This document shows, piece by piece, positions 38,148 through 48,233 of a stretch of DNA of 64,000 nt. The stretch spans positions 496,001 through 560,000 of the forward strand of contig MLAX01000001.1 in the NCBI GenBank assembly GCA_001890945.1. The letters run 5' to 3'. This DNA comes from Alphaproteobacteria bacterium AO1-B. GTDB taxonomy: Bacteria > Pseudomonadota > Alphaproteobacteria > Rhizobiales > Stappiaceae. The stretch's first letter is position 1, and the number at the start of each line of letters is the position of its first letter. A model generated the notes under the pieces. It had not been told where the DNA came from and did no database searches. It saw only the letters and a program-made list of their open reading frames with translations. A program made the position numbers and the translations under genes.

Positions 38148-38891
38148 TTAAGCCAGCGATCCTTTGACGGCTTTCAAAAATCCCGTCAGATCCTCGGTCA
38201 CAAAATCAACATGCGGGTACGGATCTGCTTCCAGATCCAGGTTTTCCTGCAAGACTTCACGAGATCCTCTCGGTACAATCAGCGTAGTGCGCATGCCGAG
38301 ATGGTGCGGAACAGAGAGGTTCTTGGCGAGGTCCTCGAACATGGCAGCGCGTGCCGGAGCAACGCCTGTCCGTGACAGGAACATCTCGTATGTCTCACGG
38401 TTGGGCTTTGGGATCAGCTCTGCGGATACGATATCGAAAATGTCTTCAAAATGGTTCGAAATGCCGAGTGCTTCCGCAGTGCGTTCGGCATGCGGACGAT
38501 CACCATTCGTGAAGATGAATTTTTTGCCCGGCAATGCCGCGATTGCGGTGCCCAAATCGGGATCGGGCGCGAGATTTGAATAGTCGATGTCATGGACGAA
38601 GGCGAGGTAGTCGTCCGGGTCGATGTTGTGGGTGGTCATCAGCCCGCGCAACGTGGTGCCGTATTCATGGTAAAGCGCCTTCTGGTGCACCATGGCTTCG
38701 TCCCGCCCAAGATCCAGAATTTTCTGCACATACTTGGAGATCTGGTCATTGATCTGCGGAAAGAGGTCTGACTCATGCGGATAGAGTGTGTTGTCGAGAT
38801 CGAACACCCACGCTTCAACGCCCTGGAATACGCGCAGGTCTTGCCGGTGCGCATGCCGGCCTTCGGTCGGAAGAGAGGAGTTGTCGGTCAC
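38148..38891 (-). CDS. Pyrimidine 5'-nucleotidase (HAD family)
   Basis: A 247-residue HAD phosphatase with motif [21 protein letters not shown] near residue 30, motif [22 protein letters not shown] near residue 125, motif III Lys in IPKPN and motif IV-type FEDLAKNL. Resembles yeast Sdt1-like pyrimidine 5'-nucleotidases. Its start overlaps the argB stop by four bases, so it is translated after argB, an arrangement common in Hyphomicrobiales. Confidence 0.85.
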   Translation of the reverse strand: MTDNSSLPTEGRHAHRQDLRVFQGVEAWVFDLDNTLYPHESDLFPQINDQISKYVQKILDLGRDEAMVHQKALYHEYGTTLRGLMTTHNIDPDDYLAFVHDIDYSNLAPDPDLGTAIAALPGKKFIFTNGDRPHAERTAEALGISNHFEDIFDIVSAELIPKPNRETYEMFLSRTGVAPARAAMFEDLAKNLSVPHHLGMRTTLIVPRGSREVLQENLDLEADPYPHVDFVTEDLTGFLKAVKGSLA

Positions 38892-39775
38892 GGGCGTATC
38901 AGCGTCCCGGCGCCGCCATCGGTGAAGAGCTCCAAGAGAACCGCATGCGGCACCTTGCCATTCAGGATAACGACGCCCTCAACACCGCGTTCCAGCGCAT
39001 CAATGCAAGTCTCTACTTTTGGGATCATGCCGCCGGAAATCGTTCCGTCTGCCATCAGATCCCGCGCTTTTGCAACGGTCAGCTGCTTGATCAGTTGACC
39101 ATCCTTGTCGAGAACACCTGGAACATCAGTCAGGAACAACAAGCGTTTGGCATTCAAAGAACCCGCAATCGCACCGGCACAAGTGTCGGCGTTGATGTTG
39201 TACGTCTCGCCGTCATCACCCGGAGCAACCGGTGCAACGACAGGGATGATGTCTTCTTTGAGAACGAGTTTGAGCACCGTCGGTTCAACTTCTGCCGGTT
39301 CTCCGACAAACCCCAGATCCAGAACGCTTTCAATGTTGCTGTTTGGGTCGACCACCGTGCGCTTCAACTTGCGTGCTTTGATCAGATTGCCGTCCTTGCC
39401 GCACAGGCCGACCGCACGGCCGCCTTCGGCGTTGATCAGCTGCACGATCTCCTTGTTGATCGCGCCGGCAAGGACCATTTCGACGACTTCGACCGTTGCC
39501 TTGTCCGTGACCCGCAGTCCGCCCTTGAACTCGCTGACGATGTTCAGCCGTTCGAGCATCTTTCCGATTTGCGGACCTCCGCCGTGGACCACCACAGGGT
39601 TGACGCCACTTTGGCGCAACAAGGTAATGTCTCGAGCGAATGCCTGACCGAGATCCGTATCGCCCATGGCATGCCCGCCATACTTCACGACAACAGTCTT
39701 GTCGTCATAGCGCTGCATGTAGGGCAGGGCCTGCGAGATGATGTGTGCGCGGCTCGAAGTTTCAGGTGCGGTCAT
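38888..39775 (-). CDS. argB: Acetylglutamate kinase
   Basis: A 295-residue amino-acid kinase phosphorylating N-acetylglutamate in arginine synthesis. Visible: [12 protein letters not shown] near residue 30, [16 protein letters not shown] near residue 62 (substrate binding), and [16 protein letters not shown] near residue 215. It is overlapped by the nucleotidase gene downstream and preceded by engB about 100 bases upstream. Confidence 0.95.
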   Translation of the reverse strand: MTAPETSSRAHIISQALPYMQRYDDKTVVVKYGGHAMGDTDLGQAFARDITLLRQSGVNPVVVHGGGPQIGKMLERLNIVSEFKGGLRVTDKATVEVVEMVLAGAINKEIVQLINAEGGRAVGLCGKDGNLIKARKLKRTVVDPNSNIESVLDLGFVGEPAEVEPTVLKLVLKEDIIPVVAPVAPGDDGETYNINADTCAGAIAGSLNAKRLLFLTDVPGVLDKDGQLIKQLTVAKARDLMADGTISGGMIPKVETCIDALERGVEGVVILNGKVPHAVLLELFTDGGAGTLIRP

Positions 39776-39880
39776 AAAGAAACGATACTCTTCAGTTTAG
39801 TCTGCAGAAGTCCATGAAAGCGAAAGAGCTTTGCTATACCGGGTTTGGCGAGATCTCACAATCAATGATGCCCTGGAGGC

Positions 39881-40528
39881 CTATTGAGTGGCGAGGTTAC
39901 ACAATTCTGCCCGGAGCTCATCTACGCCCCGATTTTTCTCCGAGGACGTTGCGATAATCTCAGGATGGGCTGCCACCCGTTTTGCCAGTGCAGCCTTGGT
40001 TTCATCGATCAGGCGCACCAAGGCAGGTGGCTTGATTTTGTCGGCCTTGGTCAACACGACTTGGTAGACAACCGCAGCCTTATCAAGCAGCTCCATCGCC
40101 TCAAGATCGTTCTTCTTGATCCCGTGACGGCTATCGATCAATAGGATTACGCGCCGCAGGTTCGGGCGGCCACGAAGATAGGAAAACACGAGATTTGTCC
40201 AGGCCTCGACCAGTTCCTTCGGGGCCTGCGCATATCCGTAGCCGGGCATGTCGACGATCGTGAGCGGTGTCTCCGGCGCGACAAAGAAGTTCAGCATCTG
40301 TGTCCGGCCCGGGGTGGACGACGTCCGGGCAAGCCCCTTTCGCCCAGTCAGCGCATTGATCAGGCTGGATTTGCCGACATTCGATCGGCCCGCAAAAGCG
40401 ATCTCGGTGCCGGCGGCAGGCGGCAAATTTGCCATATCGGTCACGCTGGTCAGAAAATCCCATGGCCGGGCAAACATTAGCCGCCCGGCTTCCAGATCTT
40501 CCTCGGTATAGGTTTCATTGTCACTCAT
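39881..40528 (-). CDS. engB: Ribosome biogenesis GTPase EngB/YsxC (YihA)
   Basis: A 215-residue GTPase needed for large-subunit assembly. G1 loop [15 protein letters not shown] near residue 41, G2 Thr in STPGRTQ, G3 [12 protein letters not shown] near residue 85 and G4 LTKADK near residue 153. ATG at 40528 gives the typical start and removes an 86-residue run of shadow sequence upstream. Follows the acetyltransferase gene by ten bases. Confidence 0.92.
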   Translation of the reverse strand: MSDNETYTEEDLEAGRLMFARPWDFLTSVTDMANLPPAAGTEIAFAGRSNVGKSSLINALTGRKGLARTSSTPGRTQMLNFFVAPETPLTIVDMPGYGYAQAPKELVEAWTNLVFSYLRGRPNLRRVILLIDSRHGIKKNDLEAMELLDKAAVVYQVVLTKADKIKPPALVRLIDETKAALAKRVAAHPEIIATSSEKNRGVDELRAELCNLATQ

Positions 40529-40538
40529 GAGTTGCCTT

Positions 40539-41219
40539 CTAACCTGCCTGTGCAGTTGCGTCGAGCATGTTCGCAGGTTCCAGGGCTGCAGTTTCCAACG
40601 CTTCGATATCCGATGCTCTGATTGCCGAAAGGTTCCGGGAGATTTTCTTAACCGGCCAATCCCACCACGCAATATCCAGGAGACGGTCGATCGTTCGCTC
40701 GTCAAAGCGCATCTTGATGACCCGGGCCGGATTGCCGACAGCGATCGCAAAAGGAGGGATGTCCGACGCAACGACAGCATGTGCACCGATGATTGCGCCA
40801 GAGCAAATGGTTACACCCGGCATGACAACGGAGTTGGTGCCAAACCAGACGTCATGCTGCACAAGCGTGTCCCCGCGCAAATGATCAAAGATTGTCGCTG
40901 GATTGAAGCCTTCTTCCCAACCGTTGCCGAAGATATTGAACGGGTAGGTCGAAAAGCCGGTCAAGGCGTGGTTTGCGCCATTCATGATGAAGGTTGTGCC
41001 GGAGGCGAGTGCACAAAACCGTCCGATCCTGAGTTTGTCGCCGACGAAGTCGAAGTGATAACGCACGTTGCGGTTTTCAAACTCCGCCGCGTGTGTGTCG
41101 TCGTGATAATAGGTGTAATCGCCGACCTCGATGTTGGGTCGGGTAATGACATTCTTCAGAAAAACCGTGTGCGGCTCACCGTTGAATGGGTGCGTGTTAT
41201 CAGGGGCTGGGCCGTGCAT
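40539..41219 (-). CDS. CatB-like O-acetyltransferase (xenobiotic acetyltransferase family)
   Basis: A 226-residue left-handed beta-helix acetyltransferase. The N-terminal [20 protein letters not shown] and the catalytic-type region [20 protein letters not shown] near residue 100 match CatB/Vat proteins; the active His is in NGANHAL. C-terminal hexapeptides include [20 protein letters not shown]. Placed between yidC and engB; such genes acetylate sugars, lipids or antibiotics and substrate cannot be read here. Confidence 0.82.
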   Translation of the reverse strand: MHGPAPDNTHPFNGEPHTVFLKNVITRPNIEVGDYTYYHDDTHAAEFENRNVRYHFDFVGDKLRIGRFCALASGTTFIMNGANHALTGFSTYPFNIFGNGWEEGFNPATIFDHLRGDTLVQHDVWFGTNSVVMPGVTICSGAIIGAHAVVASDIPPFAIAVGNPARVIKMRFDERTIDRLLDIAWWDWPVKKISRNLSAIRASDIEALETAALEPANMLDATAQAG

Positions 41220-41353
41220 TGGACCTCCAAAACAAAGAAACAAGGGAAGTTGGGCGCGTCATTGACAACGCGGTCGACCAACCGGTCAGCGGCTTCGCCT
41301 TGCGGAACTGGTCTTTGTCTTAGTGGTTCATTGACTGGACACTCCTGACACTT

Positions 41354-41382
41354 AAAAGGCCCCGCCGGTTGGCGAGGCCTTT
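41354..41382 (-). terminator. Terminator after yidC
   Basis: A stem of AAAAGGCCCCGCC with GGCGAGGCCTTT, loop GGTT, one mismatch. On the minus strand it follows the yidC stop by about 30 bases and ends in TTTT; it separates yidC from the acetyltransferase-engB unit. Confidence 0.78.
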
Positions 41383-41409
41383 GGTCTATATCTTGATTTT
41401 CCGGGTTTG

Positions 41410-43236
41410 TCAGCTCTTGTCGTCTGCTGCCGGTTTCTTTCGTTTGAACATGGAGCCAAGATTGTCCCAAAGCTCCACCTTGACGCCTTGGCGGCTCATA
41501 ATCACCCACTGCTGCGCAATCGAGAGCGAGTTGTTCCACGCCCAGTAGATCACAAGACCGGCCGGGAACGATGCCAGCATGAAGGTGAAGACCACAGGCA
41601 TCCAAGTAAAGATCATCTGTTGTGTCGGATCTGGCGGAGCCGGGTTCATCTTCATTTGGACAAACATTGTGATGCCCATGATCAGCGGCCAGACCCCAAG
41701 CATCAGAAGCTGCGGCGGATCCCACGGGATCAAACCGAACAGATTGAACAAGGACGTCGGATCCGGGGCACTGAGATCCTGGATCCAGCCGAAGAACGGC
41801 GCGTGGCGCATCTCGATGGTGACGAAGAGCACCTTGTAGAGTGCAAAGAATACCGGGATCTGGATCAGGATCGGCAAACAGCCGGCCAGCGGATTGATCT
41901 TTTCCTTCTTGTACAGCTCCATCAGTGCTTGCTGCTGCTTCTGTCGGTCATCCGCATACTTTTCGCGGATCTCCGTCATCTGAGGCTGCACCAGTTTCAT
42001 CTTACTCATGCTGACATAGGATTTGTTTGCCAGCGGGAAGAAGAACAGTTTGATGATGACGGTGACGAGGAGGATCGCGACGCCAAAGTTTCCAAAGTAA
42101 TGGAACAGGAAGTCGATGGCGTAGAACATCGGCTTGGTCAGGAAGTAGAACCAACCCCAGTCGATCAGCAGCTCAAAGCGCTCGATGCTGAGAGACGCCT
42201 CATAAGCGTCAAGGAGGTTGGTCTCCTTGGCACCGGCAAAAAGGTACGAGCTGGTTTCACCGACACCACCGGCAGGGACGACAACCGCATTGCCGAGGTA
42301 ATCGGCCTGAAAGTTTCCGCTCTGCGCGCCGTAGCTGAAGCCGGGTTGGAATTCCTGGCCAGGTGTCGGGATGAGGGTCGCAGCCCAGTATTTGTCGGTG
42401 ATGCCAAGCCATCCGCGATCGACTGCAGCCGGGCGTACCGGGCCGTCTTCTTCCAAATCGGAATAGTCGACTTCGACGAGGCCTTCTTCACCAAAGACGC
42501 CGAGCAGACCTTCATGAAGGATCCAGATGCCTGTTGTTTCAGGAATACCTTTGCGCGCAATCAAGCCATAAGGATAGAGCGTTACCGCATCGCCAGAGTT
42601 GTTTGTCACCGATTGTGTGACGTCGAACATGTAGTTCTCGTCCACAGAGAACGTGCGGTTAAACACAAGGCCTTCGCCATTATCCCAGGATAGGGTCAAA
42701 GGTGTGGATGGCGTGAGGTTCGACGAACCGTTGACGGACCAAACAGTATCCGGTCCCGGCAGGGTAATGTTGGCACCTGCATCAGCAACCCAGCCATAAT
42801 CGCTGTAGTACGGGTTCGGACTGCCGGTTGGGGAGAACAGCACGATGGTCGGGCTGCTCCGGTCGACAGTCTCGTGGTAGTCCTTGAGCCGCAAGTCATC
42901 GAGTCGGCCGCCTGTCAGGTTGATGGATCCTTCCAGACGCGGTGTGTCGATGACCACGCGTTGTGTCGCAGAAATGGCTTGGTCGCGTGAGGCAAAACCC
43001 TGCAGGCCTGTAGCAGACGGCGCAACAGTCGCGCCTGAGCCGGTAACAGTTGGGGTCGGCGCGTCAGGGTTTACCCCACCTGGCGTAGCCTGTTGAGCAG
43101 TCTCTGCTTCCTGTTGGGCCTGAAGTGCCGCCTGTTGGCGCTCCAATTGCGGACCGGCATAAAAATACTGCCACGCCAGCAGAACGATCAGGGACAGAAC
43201 GATTGCGAGAATCGTATTGCGGTTTTCAGAAATCAA
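41410..43236 (-). CDS. yidC: Membrane protein insertase YidC
   Basis: A 608-residue insertase. N-terminal anchor ([20 protein letters not shown]), a large periplasmic P1 domain at about residues 80-370, then five conserved membrane segments, including [20 protein letters not shown] with the cytoplasmic loop [20 protein letters not shown], and [18 protein letters not shown] near the end. Overlaps the end of rnpA by four bases in the canonical order rpmH-rnpA-yidC. Confidence 0.96.
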   Translation of the reverse strand: MISENRNTILAIVLSLIVLLAWQYFYAGPQLERQQAALQAQQEAETAQQATPGGVNPDAPTPTVTGSGATVAPSATGLQGFASRDQAISATQRVVIDTPRLEGSINLTGGRLDDLRLKDYHETVDRSSPTIVLFSPTGSPNPYYSDYGWVADAGANITLPGPDTVWSVNGSSNLTPSTPLTLSWDNGEGLVFNRTFSVDENYMFDVTQSVTNNSGDAVTLYPYGLIARKGIPETTGIWILHEGLLGVFGEEGLVEVDYSDLEEDGPVRPAAVDRGWLGITDKYWAATLIPTPGQEFQPGFSYGAQSGNFQADYLGNAVVVPAGGVGETSSYLFAGAKETNLLDAYEASLSIERFELLIDWGWFYFLTKPMFYAIDFLFHYFGNFGVAILLVTVIIKLFFFPLANKSYVSMSKMKLVQPQMTEIREKYADDRQKQQQALMELYKKEKINPLAGCLPILIQIPVFFALYKVLFVTIEMRHAPFFGWIQDLSAPDPTSLFNLFGLIPWDPPQLLMLGVWPLIMGITMFVQMKMNPAPPDPTQQMIFTWMPVVFTFMLASFPAGLVIYWAWNNSLSIAQQWVIMSRQGVKVELWDNLGSMFKRKKPAADDKS

Positions 43237-43646
43237 CTGGATTTACCCCTGTTACCTGTACGGTGATGCATCTGTTTCTGCCGGTTGCCCTTGCGTGGCT
43301 TGCCGCGCCCACGCGGTGTCGCCGGATCCAGCACCTGGTGTAGCCCAGACTTAAGGTCTGCAACCAGATTTGGGAAGGGAAGAGTCAGCGCAGAATCACG
43401 CGCGACCAGCACAAAATCTGCATTTTTGGGAATTTCGGCTGGTGAAAGCTCAGCAACCGCTGCCCGCAAGCGCCGCTTGATACGGCTTCTGACAACTGAA
43501 TTGCCGGTTTTTTTGGTGACTGTGTAGCCAATCCGCGGCGCAGCCTCGGCCGAGTGTTGCAAGCCTTGAACAACAAAAGCGCGCCGACCTACTCGGCCAC
43601 CTTTGGCAACCGCAAGGAAATCGGAGCGCTTTTTGAGTGTGTTCAT
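43233..43646 (-). CDS. rnpA: Ribonuclease P protein component
   Basis: A 137-residue basic protein that assists RNase P RNA in maturing tRNA 5' ends. Start [17 protein letters not shown] and the RNR-type helix [20 protein letters not shown] near residue 50 are typical. ATG at 43646 is chosen; the longer frame from a TTG at 43679 would add eleven residues. The C-terminus has a basic tail rich in Arg, Gly and Lys. Lies 57 bases after rpmH. Confidence 0.92.
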   Translation of the reverse strand: MNTLKKRSDFLAVAKGGRVGRRAFVVQGLQHSAEAAPRIGYTVTKKTGNSVVRSRIKRRLRAAVAELSPAEIPKNADFVLVARDSALTLPFPNLVADLKSGLHQVLDPATPRGRGKPRKGNRQKQMHHRTGNRGKSS

Positions 43647-43703
43647 AGCTGCGGATTGGCTGTTGGCATGCGCCGCCAATCCGGCGCTGCAAGCAGTTGC
43701 CGC

Positions 43704-43838
43704 TTAGGCGCTGAGGCTCTTACGGCCCTTCGCACGACGGCGAGCAAGCACCTGACGACCGCTTTTGGTGGCCATACGTGCGCGGAAGCCGTGGCGACGC
43801 TTGCGGACAAGACGGCTCGGTTGATACGTACGCTTCAT
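43704..43838 (-). CDS. rpmH: 50S ribosomal protein L34
   Basis: A 44-residue protein, [20 protein letters not shown] at the start and [12 protein letters not shown] at the end, which is the exact L34 pattern and length. GGGGAAG ribosome-binding site eight bases upstream. First gene of the rpmH-rnpA-yidC operon. Confidence 0.97.
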   Translation of the reverse strand: MKRTYQPSRLVRKRRHGFRARMATKSGRQVLARRRAKGRKSLSA

Positions 43839-43966
43839 TGTTCTTCCCCGCGCGGCTTAAGCGCGGCCCTTGTTCATTTAAATTCTTTGGAGGAAGCACT
43901 CGAAGCGCTCAGCCAGCGCAGCTCCTAAAAAGCCTTGGGTCCGAATGCATGTCCCGATCGAGCGCG

Positions 43967-43995
43967 CTTATAAGCGTCATGGTGTTTGGAGTCAA
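43967..43995 (-). promoter_or_regulatory. Predicted sigma-70 promoter of rpmH operon
   Basis: On the minus strand TTGACT (43990-43995) and TATAAG (43967-43972) are separated by exactly 17 bases. The rpmH start is about 130 bases downstream. The rest of the 43839-44177 gap holds no gene that I can see. Confidence 0.65.
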
Positions 43996-44177
43996 CTTGT
44001 GTCGCCGAGATTCTCGCTTTCTCAGACAATCACACACAGGTGACCGAAAAGAGCGCCAGCCTCACTTATCAGTGAAACCAACTTCTTTTTATCCCGTTTA
44101 AGGTACACCTGACTTAAGACATCGGCACACTTACCGATCAAAAGCGGCGGAAATAGGGATAATGGAGTGATTGGCCA

Positions 44178-44990
44178 ATGCGCGGCAATAAGGCGGAGGC
44201 AATGAACGCATCCGACGAAAACGATAAAAAAGAGAATTCGGTGGCCGGACGCTCGTTTTCAGCGATTGCGAAAAAGTGGGCTCCGCTTGTTGTCCTGTTG
44301 TCCCTTATGGCACTCGCGTTTTCACAAGGCCTGCACAAACATCTCACGCTTTCTACGCTTATCATGGAGCGGCAACAGCTTATCACCTTCGTTGATGCCA
44401 ATCTTGCAGTGGCCGTCCTGAGCTATATCGCTCTTTATGCCGCTACTGTCGCCCTGTCGTTCCCTGGCGCCTCTCTTTTCACGATCGCTGGCGGTTTTCT
44501 GTTCGGCTGGGTGATCGGCGGCCCGGCAACTGTTTTTGGCGCGACATTGGGCGCTACAGCAGTGTTCTTGATTGCTCGTTCCTCAATCGGGGATGTGCTG
44601 ACGAAACGGGCAGGTCCCTTCCTGACACGGTTGTCCGAAGGGTTCCGGCAAGAGGCCTTCAACTATCTACTCTTCCTCCGCCTGACGCCGATTTTTCCCT
44701 TCTGGCTGGTGAACATTGCACCTGCTGTTTTTCAGATGCCTTTACCGTCCTATGCGCTTGCCACATTTGTCGGCATCATTCCCGGGACATTCGCTTTTGC
44801 TTTCATCGGGTCCGGTCTCGACAGCGTTATTGCGGCCCAGGAAGCGGCAAATCCAGGCTGTGCGTCTGCGGGCACTTGCTCGGTCGAAATCTCGGCACTT
44901 GTCACACCGCAGTTGATAACAGCATTTTTTTCCCTTGGTATTGCAAGCCTGATCCCCGTCGTCTTGAAGCGTTTGCGTTCCAGCAAATAA
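44178..44990 (+). CDS. TVP38/TMEM64 (DedA-like, VTT domain) membrane protein
   Basis: A 270-residue membrane protein with the SNARE-associated/VTT domain: ALSFPGASLFTIAGGFLFGW near residue 93, FLTRLSEGFRQEAFNYLLFL with RLTPIFPFWLVNIAPA near residue 175, and GIIPGTFAFAFIGSGLDSVI near residue 205. DedA-like proteins act in lipid scrambling or ion balance. ATG at 44178 or 44202 are both possible. Followed by an FAD disulfide oxidoreductase gene, a recurrent pairing in proteobacteria. Confidence 0.85.
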   Translation: MRGNKAEAMNASDENDKKENSVAGRSFSAIAKKWAPLVVLLSLMALAFSQGLHKHLTLSTLIMERQQLITFVDANLAVAVLSYIALYAATVALSFPGASLFTIAGGFLFGWVIGGPATVFGATLGATAVFLIARSSIGDVLTKRAGPFLTRLSEGFRQEAFNYLLFLRLTPIFPFWLVNIAPAVFQMPLPSYALATFVGIIPGTFAFAFIGSGLDSVIAAQEAANPGCASAGTCSVEISALVTPQLITAFFSLGIASLIPVVLKRLRSSK

Positions 44991-45033
44991 CAGAAATCCT
45001 GCCCTTACCGAACCAACATGACAGGAGCCGTGC

Positions 45034-46464
45034 ATGGCGAAACTGCTGACCCCAGACATTTGCGTGATTGGTGCAGGATCGGGTGGCCTGTCGGTCGCCG
45101 CCGCTGCCGCCGCATTCGGCGTGGATGTGGTTCTGATCGAAAAGGGTAAGATGGGCGGAGATTGCCTGAATTACGGGTGCGTTCCATCAAAGGCTCTTCT
45201 GGCGGCAGGCAAAGCGGCAAAACATGCGCAGGGAGGCGCGGCGTTTGGCATTCACGCCAGCGCAGCTGATATCAGCTTTTCTGAAGCAAATGATCACGTC
45301 AAAAGCGTAATTGCGGCGATCGAGCCGCATGATTCTCAAGAGCGCTTTGAAGGTCTTGGTGCCACCGTGTTGCGGGAGCATGGGCAATTCACCAGCCCGG
45401 AGTGTGTTTTAGCCGGTGAACACGAGATCAAGGCGCGGCGCTTTGTCATCGCGGCTGGGTCTTCCGCTCTCGTTCCTCCGATCCCCGGGTTGGATGAAGT
45501 GCCGTATCTGATCAATGAAACCCTGTTTGATCTGCGAGAAACACCGGAGCACCTCGGCATCATTGGTGGTGGCCCGATTGGCTTGGAAATGGCACAAGCG
45601 CATCGCCGTCTTGGGGCAAAGGTGACGGTGTTTGAAGCTCAGACGGCGCTAGGTAAAGACGATCCGGAATTGGCGGGAATCGTTCTGCAGGCCTTAAAAG
45701 ACGAGGGGATCGAAATTCTCCAGAAAACGGCCGTCGAGAGGGTCGTAAAAACGGGTGACGGGATCACACTGACAGCGCGCAACGAAGCCGGAGATACTGT
45801 TACTCAAACGGTCAGTCATTTGCTGGTTGCGACGGGCCGTGCACCCAATGTGGACAGCTTGGGGCTGGAGGCGGCGGGCGTCGATTTCTCAAAAAAAGGT
45901 ATCACGGTTGACAAGGGGCTTCGGACTTCCAACCGCAAAATCTACGCAATCGGGGATATCGCCGGCGGTCTTCAATTTACCCATGTTGCCGGGTATCAGG
46001 CTGGGCTGGTGATCCGTTCCATTTTGTTCCGGCTGCCGGTTTCCATGGACAACGAACAGGTGCCTTGGGTCACATATACGTCGCCAGAAATGGGGCATGT
46101 CGGGCTCAGCGAAGCCGCGGCACGCAAGCGCTACGGCGACAAAGTCAAGGTTTTGACGGCAGACTATTCAGGCAACGACCGGGCTCAAGCTGAGGGGGCA
46201 ACCACGGGGCGCCTGAAATTGATCGCGGGCACTGGCGGTAGGCTTCTCGGCGCTGAGATTGTAGGGGCGCAGGCCGGCGAAATCATCAACTTGTTGTCAC
46301 TGGCGTTGTCGAAGAAACTGAAGATGAAAGACCTCGCAGGTTTCATTGCTCCATACCCAACATTAGGCGAACTGGTGCGCCGTGCAGCAATTTCGTACTA
46401 TGCTGACATGCCGAAAAGTGGTTGGTTACGTTTTGGAATCGGTATCTTGCGCAAGTTTGGATAA
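45034..46464 (+). CDS. FAD-dependent pyridine nucleotide-disulfide oxidoreductase (mercuric reductase/LPD-like)
   Basis: A 476-residue flavoprotein. FAD-binding ICVIGAGSGGLSVAAAAAAF near residue 8, redox-active pair in GGDCLNYGCVPSKALL near residue 42, NAD(P)-binding LGIIGGGPIGLEMAQAHRRL near residue 175, and a C-terminal dimerisation domain. The C-terminal His-Glu couple of dihydrolipoamide dehydrogenases is not seen; the end is YPTLGELVRRAAISYY. No MerR or mercury genes are nearby, so a general redox role together with the TVP38 protein is more likely than mercury reduction. Confidence 0.82.
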   Translation: MAKLLTPDICVIGAGSGGLSVAAAAAAFGVDVVLIEKGKMGGDCLNYGCVPSKALLAAGKAAKHAQGGAAFGIHASAADISFSEANDHVKSVIAAIEPHDSQERFEGLGATVLREHGQFTSPECVLAGEHEIKARRFVIAAGSSALVPPIPGLDEVPYLINETLFDLRETPEHLGIIGGGPIGLEMAQAHRRLGAKVTVFEAQTALGKDDPELAGIVLQALKDEGIEILQKTAVERVVKTGDGITLTARNEAGDTVTQTVSHLLVATGRAPNVDSLGLEAAGVDFSKKGITVDKGLRTSNRKIYAIGDIAGGLQFTHVAGYQAGLVIRSILFRLPVSMDNEQVPWVTYTSPEMGHVGLSEAAARKRYGDKVKVLTADYSGNDRAQAEGATTGRLKLIAGTGGRLLGAEIVGAQAGEIINLLSLALSKKLKMKDLAGFIAPYPTLGELVRRAAISYYADMPKSGWLRFGIGILRKFG

Positions 46465-46514
46465 GATGTGTTGGGCTGAATGGGCTCTTGCCATGATCGT
46501 TGGACGGAGCTGTC

Positions 46515-47996
46515 ATGAAGCATGAGGGCACCCCACAGGGGACTGTAGCACCCGATGCAAGCGGGTTGGGGCCGGACGGACGTCCGGAACTTGATCCGGG
46601 GTTCGGCCGGCATCGTTTTGGCGGCCTGTCGAGCAAACTTCTTCTTTTGACCATCGTGTTCGTCATGATTGCTGAGGTGCTCATTTATGTGCCCTCCATC
46701 GCGAATTTTAGAAACACGTGGTTGATGGACCGGCTGACAACGGCAGGTGTTGCCGCATCGGTCCTTGCTGAAACCAATACGCTTGCACCGCGATTGCAGG
46801 AAGAACTTCTGAGAACAACGGGTGCTGTGGCCATCGCGCTGGATCAAGGCGCACAACGCCGGTTGATCGCGATGAGCAATGTGCCCACCCAGGTCGATTT
46901 CGTGGTGGACATGGCGGAAGTCACGCCGTTGACCTCGATCCTCGGAAGCTTTGCAATTCTAACCTACCGCGGGGACGGCGTCATGCGGGCTGTGGCAGCG
47001 GGTCAGATGGGCCATACTGAACGTGTTGACGTTGTCTTTCCGGTTGCGCTTCTTCAAAAGGACATGCTGGCGTTTTCTGGCCGGATTCTGGCGCTGTCTC
47101 TGGTGATCTCCGGGATAACCGCCGCGTTGGTGTATATAACTTTGCGCGCGATTTTCATCCGCCCGTTGCGCCGGCTGACTCGCTCCATGGAGCAATTTGC
47201 CGAAAACCCGGAAGATGGATCCCGGATTATAAAAGTGTCCGGGCGGCGCGATGAGCTTGGCGATGCGGAAGTCCGTCTGGCAGCCATGGAAGAGGCGCTC
47301 TCGCGCGCCTTGCACCAAAAGCAGCGTTTGGCCGATCTTGGATTGGCCGTTTCCAAGATCAACCACGATTTGCGCAATTTGCTGGCATCCGCGCAGCTTT
47401 TTTTGGAGCGGCTGGAACATGTGCCTGATCCCACGGTCAACAGGTTGGCACCGAAGATCCTGGCAACACTCGATCGGGCGGTCGGGTACACGCAGGCGGT
47501 CATGGCCTATGGCAAGGCCCAGGAACGCGCCCCGCAAAGGAGACTCATTGCACTCCGCCGGGTGGGGGAGGATGTTGCTGATGTCCTGGGGCTCGTCGAT
47601 CACGACACCATTCAGTTCGAAAACCGGATTGGCGAAACACTTGAGGTCGATGCGGATCCCGAACAGATCTTTCGTGTCCTTTTGAATCTGACTCGCAATG
47701 CGGTGCAGGCGCTTGAGGCGGAACGGGACGGGACGCTGGTTCGGCGCATCAGTCTTTCAGCTGAGCGACGGGCGAATTGCGTTCATATTGAGGTTCACGA
47801 CACGGGCCCGGGTATTCCAGAAAACACGCAGAAAGGCCTCTTCAAGGCGTTTCACAGCGGCGCGAAAGCAGGCGGTGTCGGCCTGGGACTTGCTATCGTT
47901 GCCGAGCTGCTCAGGGCTCATGGCGGCGTGATCGAACTGGACTGTGACCAGCCGGGAACGTGTTTCAAGATACAATTGCCTGACAGGGCAGCTTGA
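46515..47996 (+). CDS. Sensor histidine kinase
   Basis: A 493-residue membrane sensor kinase. First membrane segment LLLLTIVFVMIAEVLIYVPS near residue 45, a periplasmic sensor part, second membrane segment near residue 200, HAMP, H-box SKINHDLRNLLASAQLFL near residue 285, N-box VLLNLTRNAVQAL near residue 390, and G-boxes HDTGPGIPEN and GVGLGLAIVAEL. No response regulator gene lies nearby, so it is an orphan kinase. ATG at 46515 has GGAG upstream. Confidence 0.87.
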   Translation: MKHEGTPQGTVAPDASGLGPDGRPELDPGFGRHRFGGLSSKLLLLTIVFVMIAEVLIYVPSIANFRNTWLMDRLTTAGVAASVLAETNTLAPRLQEELLRTTGAVAIALDQGAQRRLIAMSNVPTQVDFVVDMAEVTPLTSILGSFAILTYRGDGVMRAVAAGQMGHTERVDVVFPVALLQKDMLAFSGRILALSLVISGITAALVYITLRAIFIRPLRRLTRSMEQFAENPEDGSRIIKVSGRRDELGDAEVRLAAMEEALSRALHQKQRLADLGLAVSKINHDLRNLLASAQLFLERLEHVPDPTVNRLAPKILATLDRAVGYTQAVMAYGKAQERAPQRRLIALRRVGEDVADVLGLVDHDTIQFENRIGETLEVDADPEQIFRVLLNLTRNAVQALEAERDGTLVRRISLSAERRANCVHIEVHDTGPGIPENTQKGLFKAFHSGAKAGGVGLGLAIVAELLRAHGGVIELDCDQPGTCFKIQLPDRAA

Positions 47997-48145
47997 GCGC
48001 GGCCAAACTGTTCGACAACCGGCATGAGCCAACACAAAGCGCAGCGTTCAAACAGTACTTGTGCAGAGTTGGAACCCGGTTTCCCGGAAAACTGCGGGCG
48101 AAGAGACAACTTGGTGTGACTTTCAAAAAAAGTTCAAAAAGGCGC

Positions 48146-48174
48146 TTGCATCCCCCGCCAGTCCGCAGTAGATA
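48146..48174 (+). promoter_or_regulatory. Predicted promoter of tRNA-Arg
   Basis: TTGCAT (48146-48151) and TAGATA (48169-48174) with a 17-base spacer, about 85 bases before the tRNA. A G+C-rich stretch follows the -10. Confidence 0.5.
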
Positions 48175-48233
48175 AGCGCCCTGTCCGGGGCATGCAGCGC
48201 CCCGCAGACCGAACAGCCATCAAGCAGATCGCC

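Noticed and set aside
38786-39817. 343-codon open frame on the plus strand opposite argB
   Set aside because: argB is complete with all motifs; no domain in the opposite frame.
41407-42693. 428-codon open frame on the plus strand opposite yidC
   Set aside because: YidC is complete and canonical on the other strand; the frame is rich in Arg, His and Asp as expected for a shadow.
45034-46464. Mercuric reductase (merA)
   Set aside because: The CVPSKALL active site is shared by the whole family; there is no N-terminal heavy-metal domain, no C-terminal Cys pair and no mer genes nearby.
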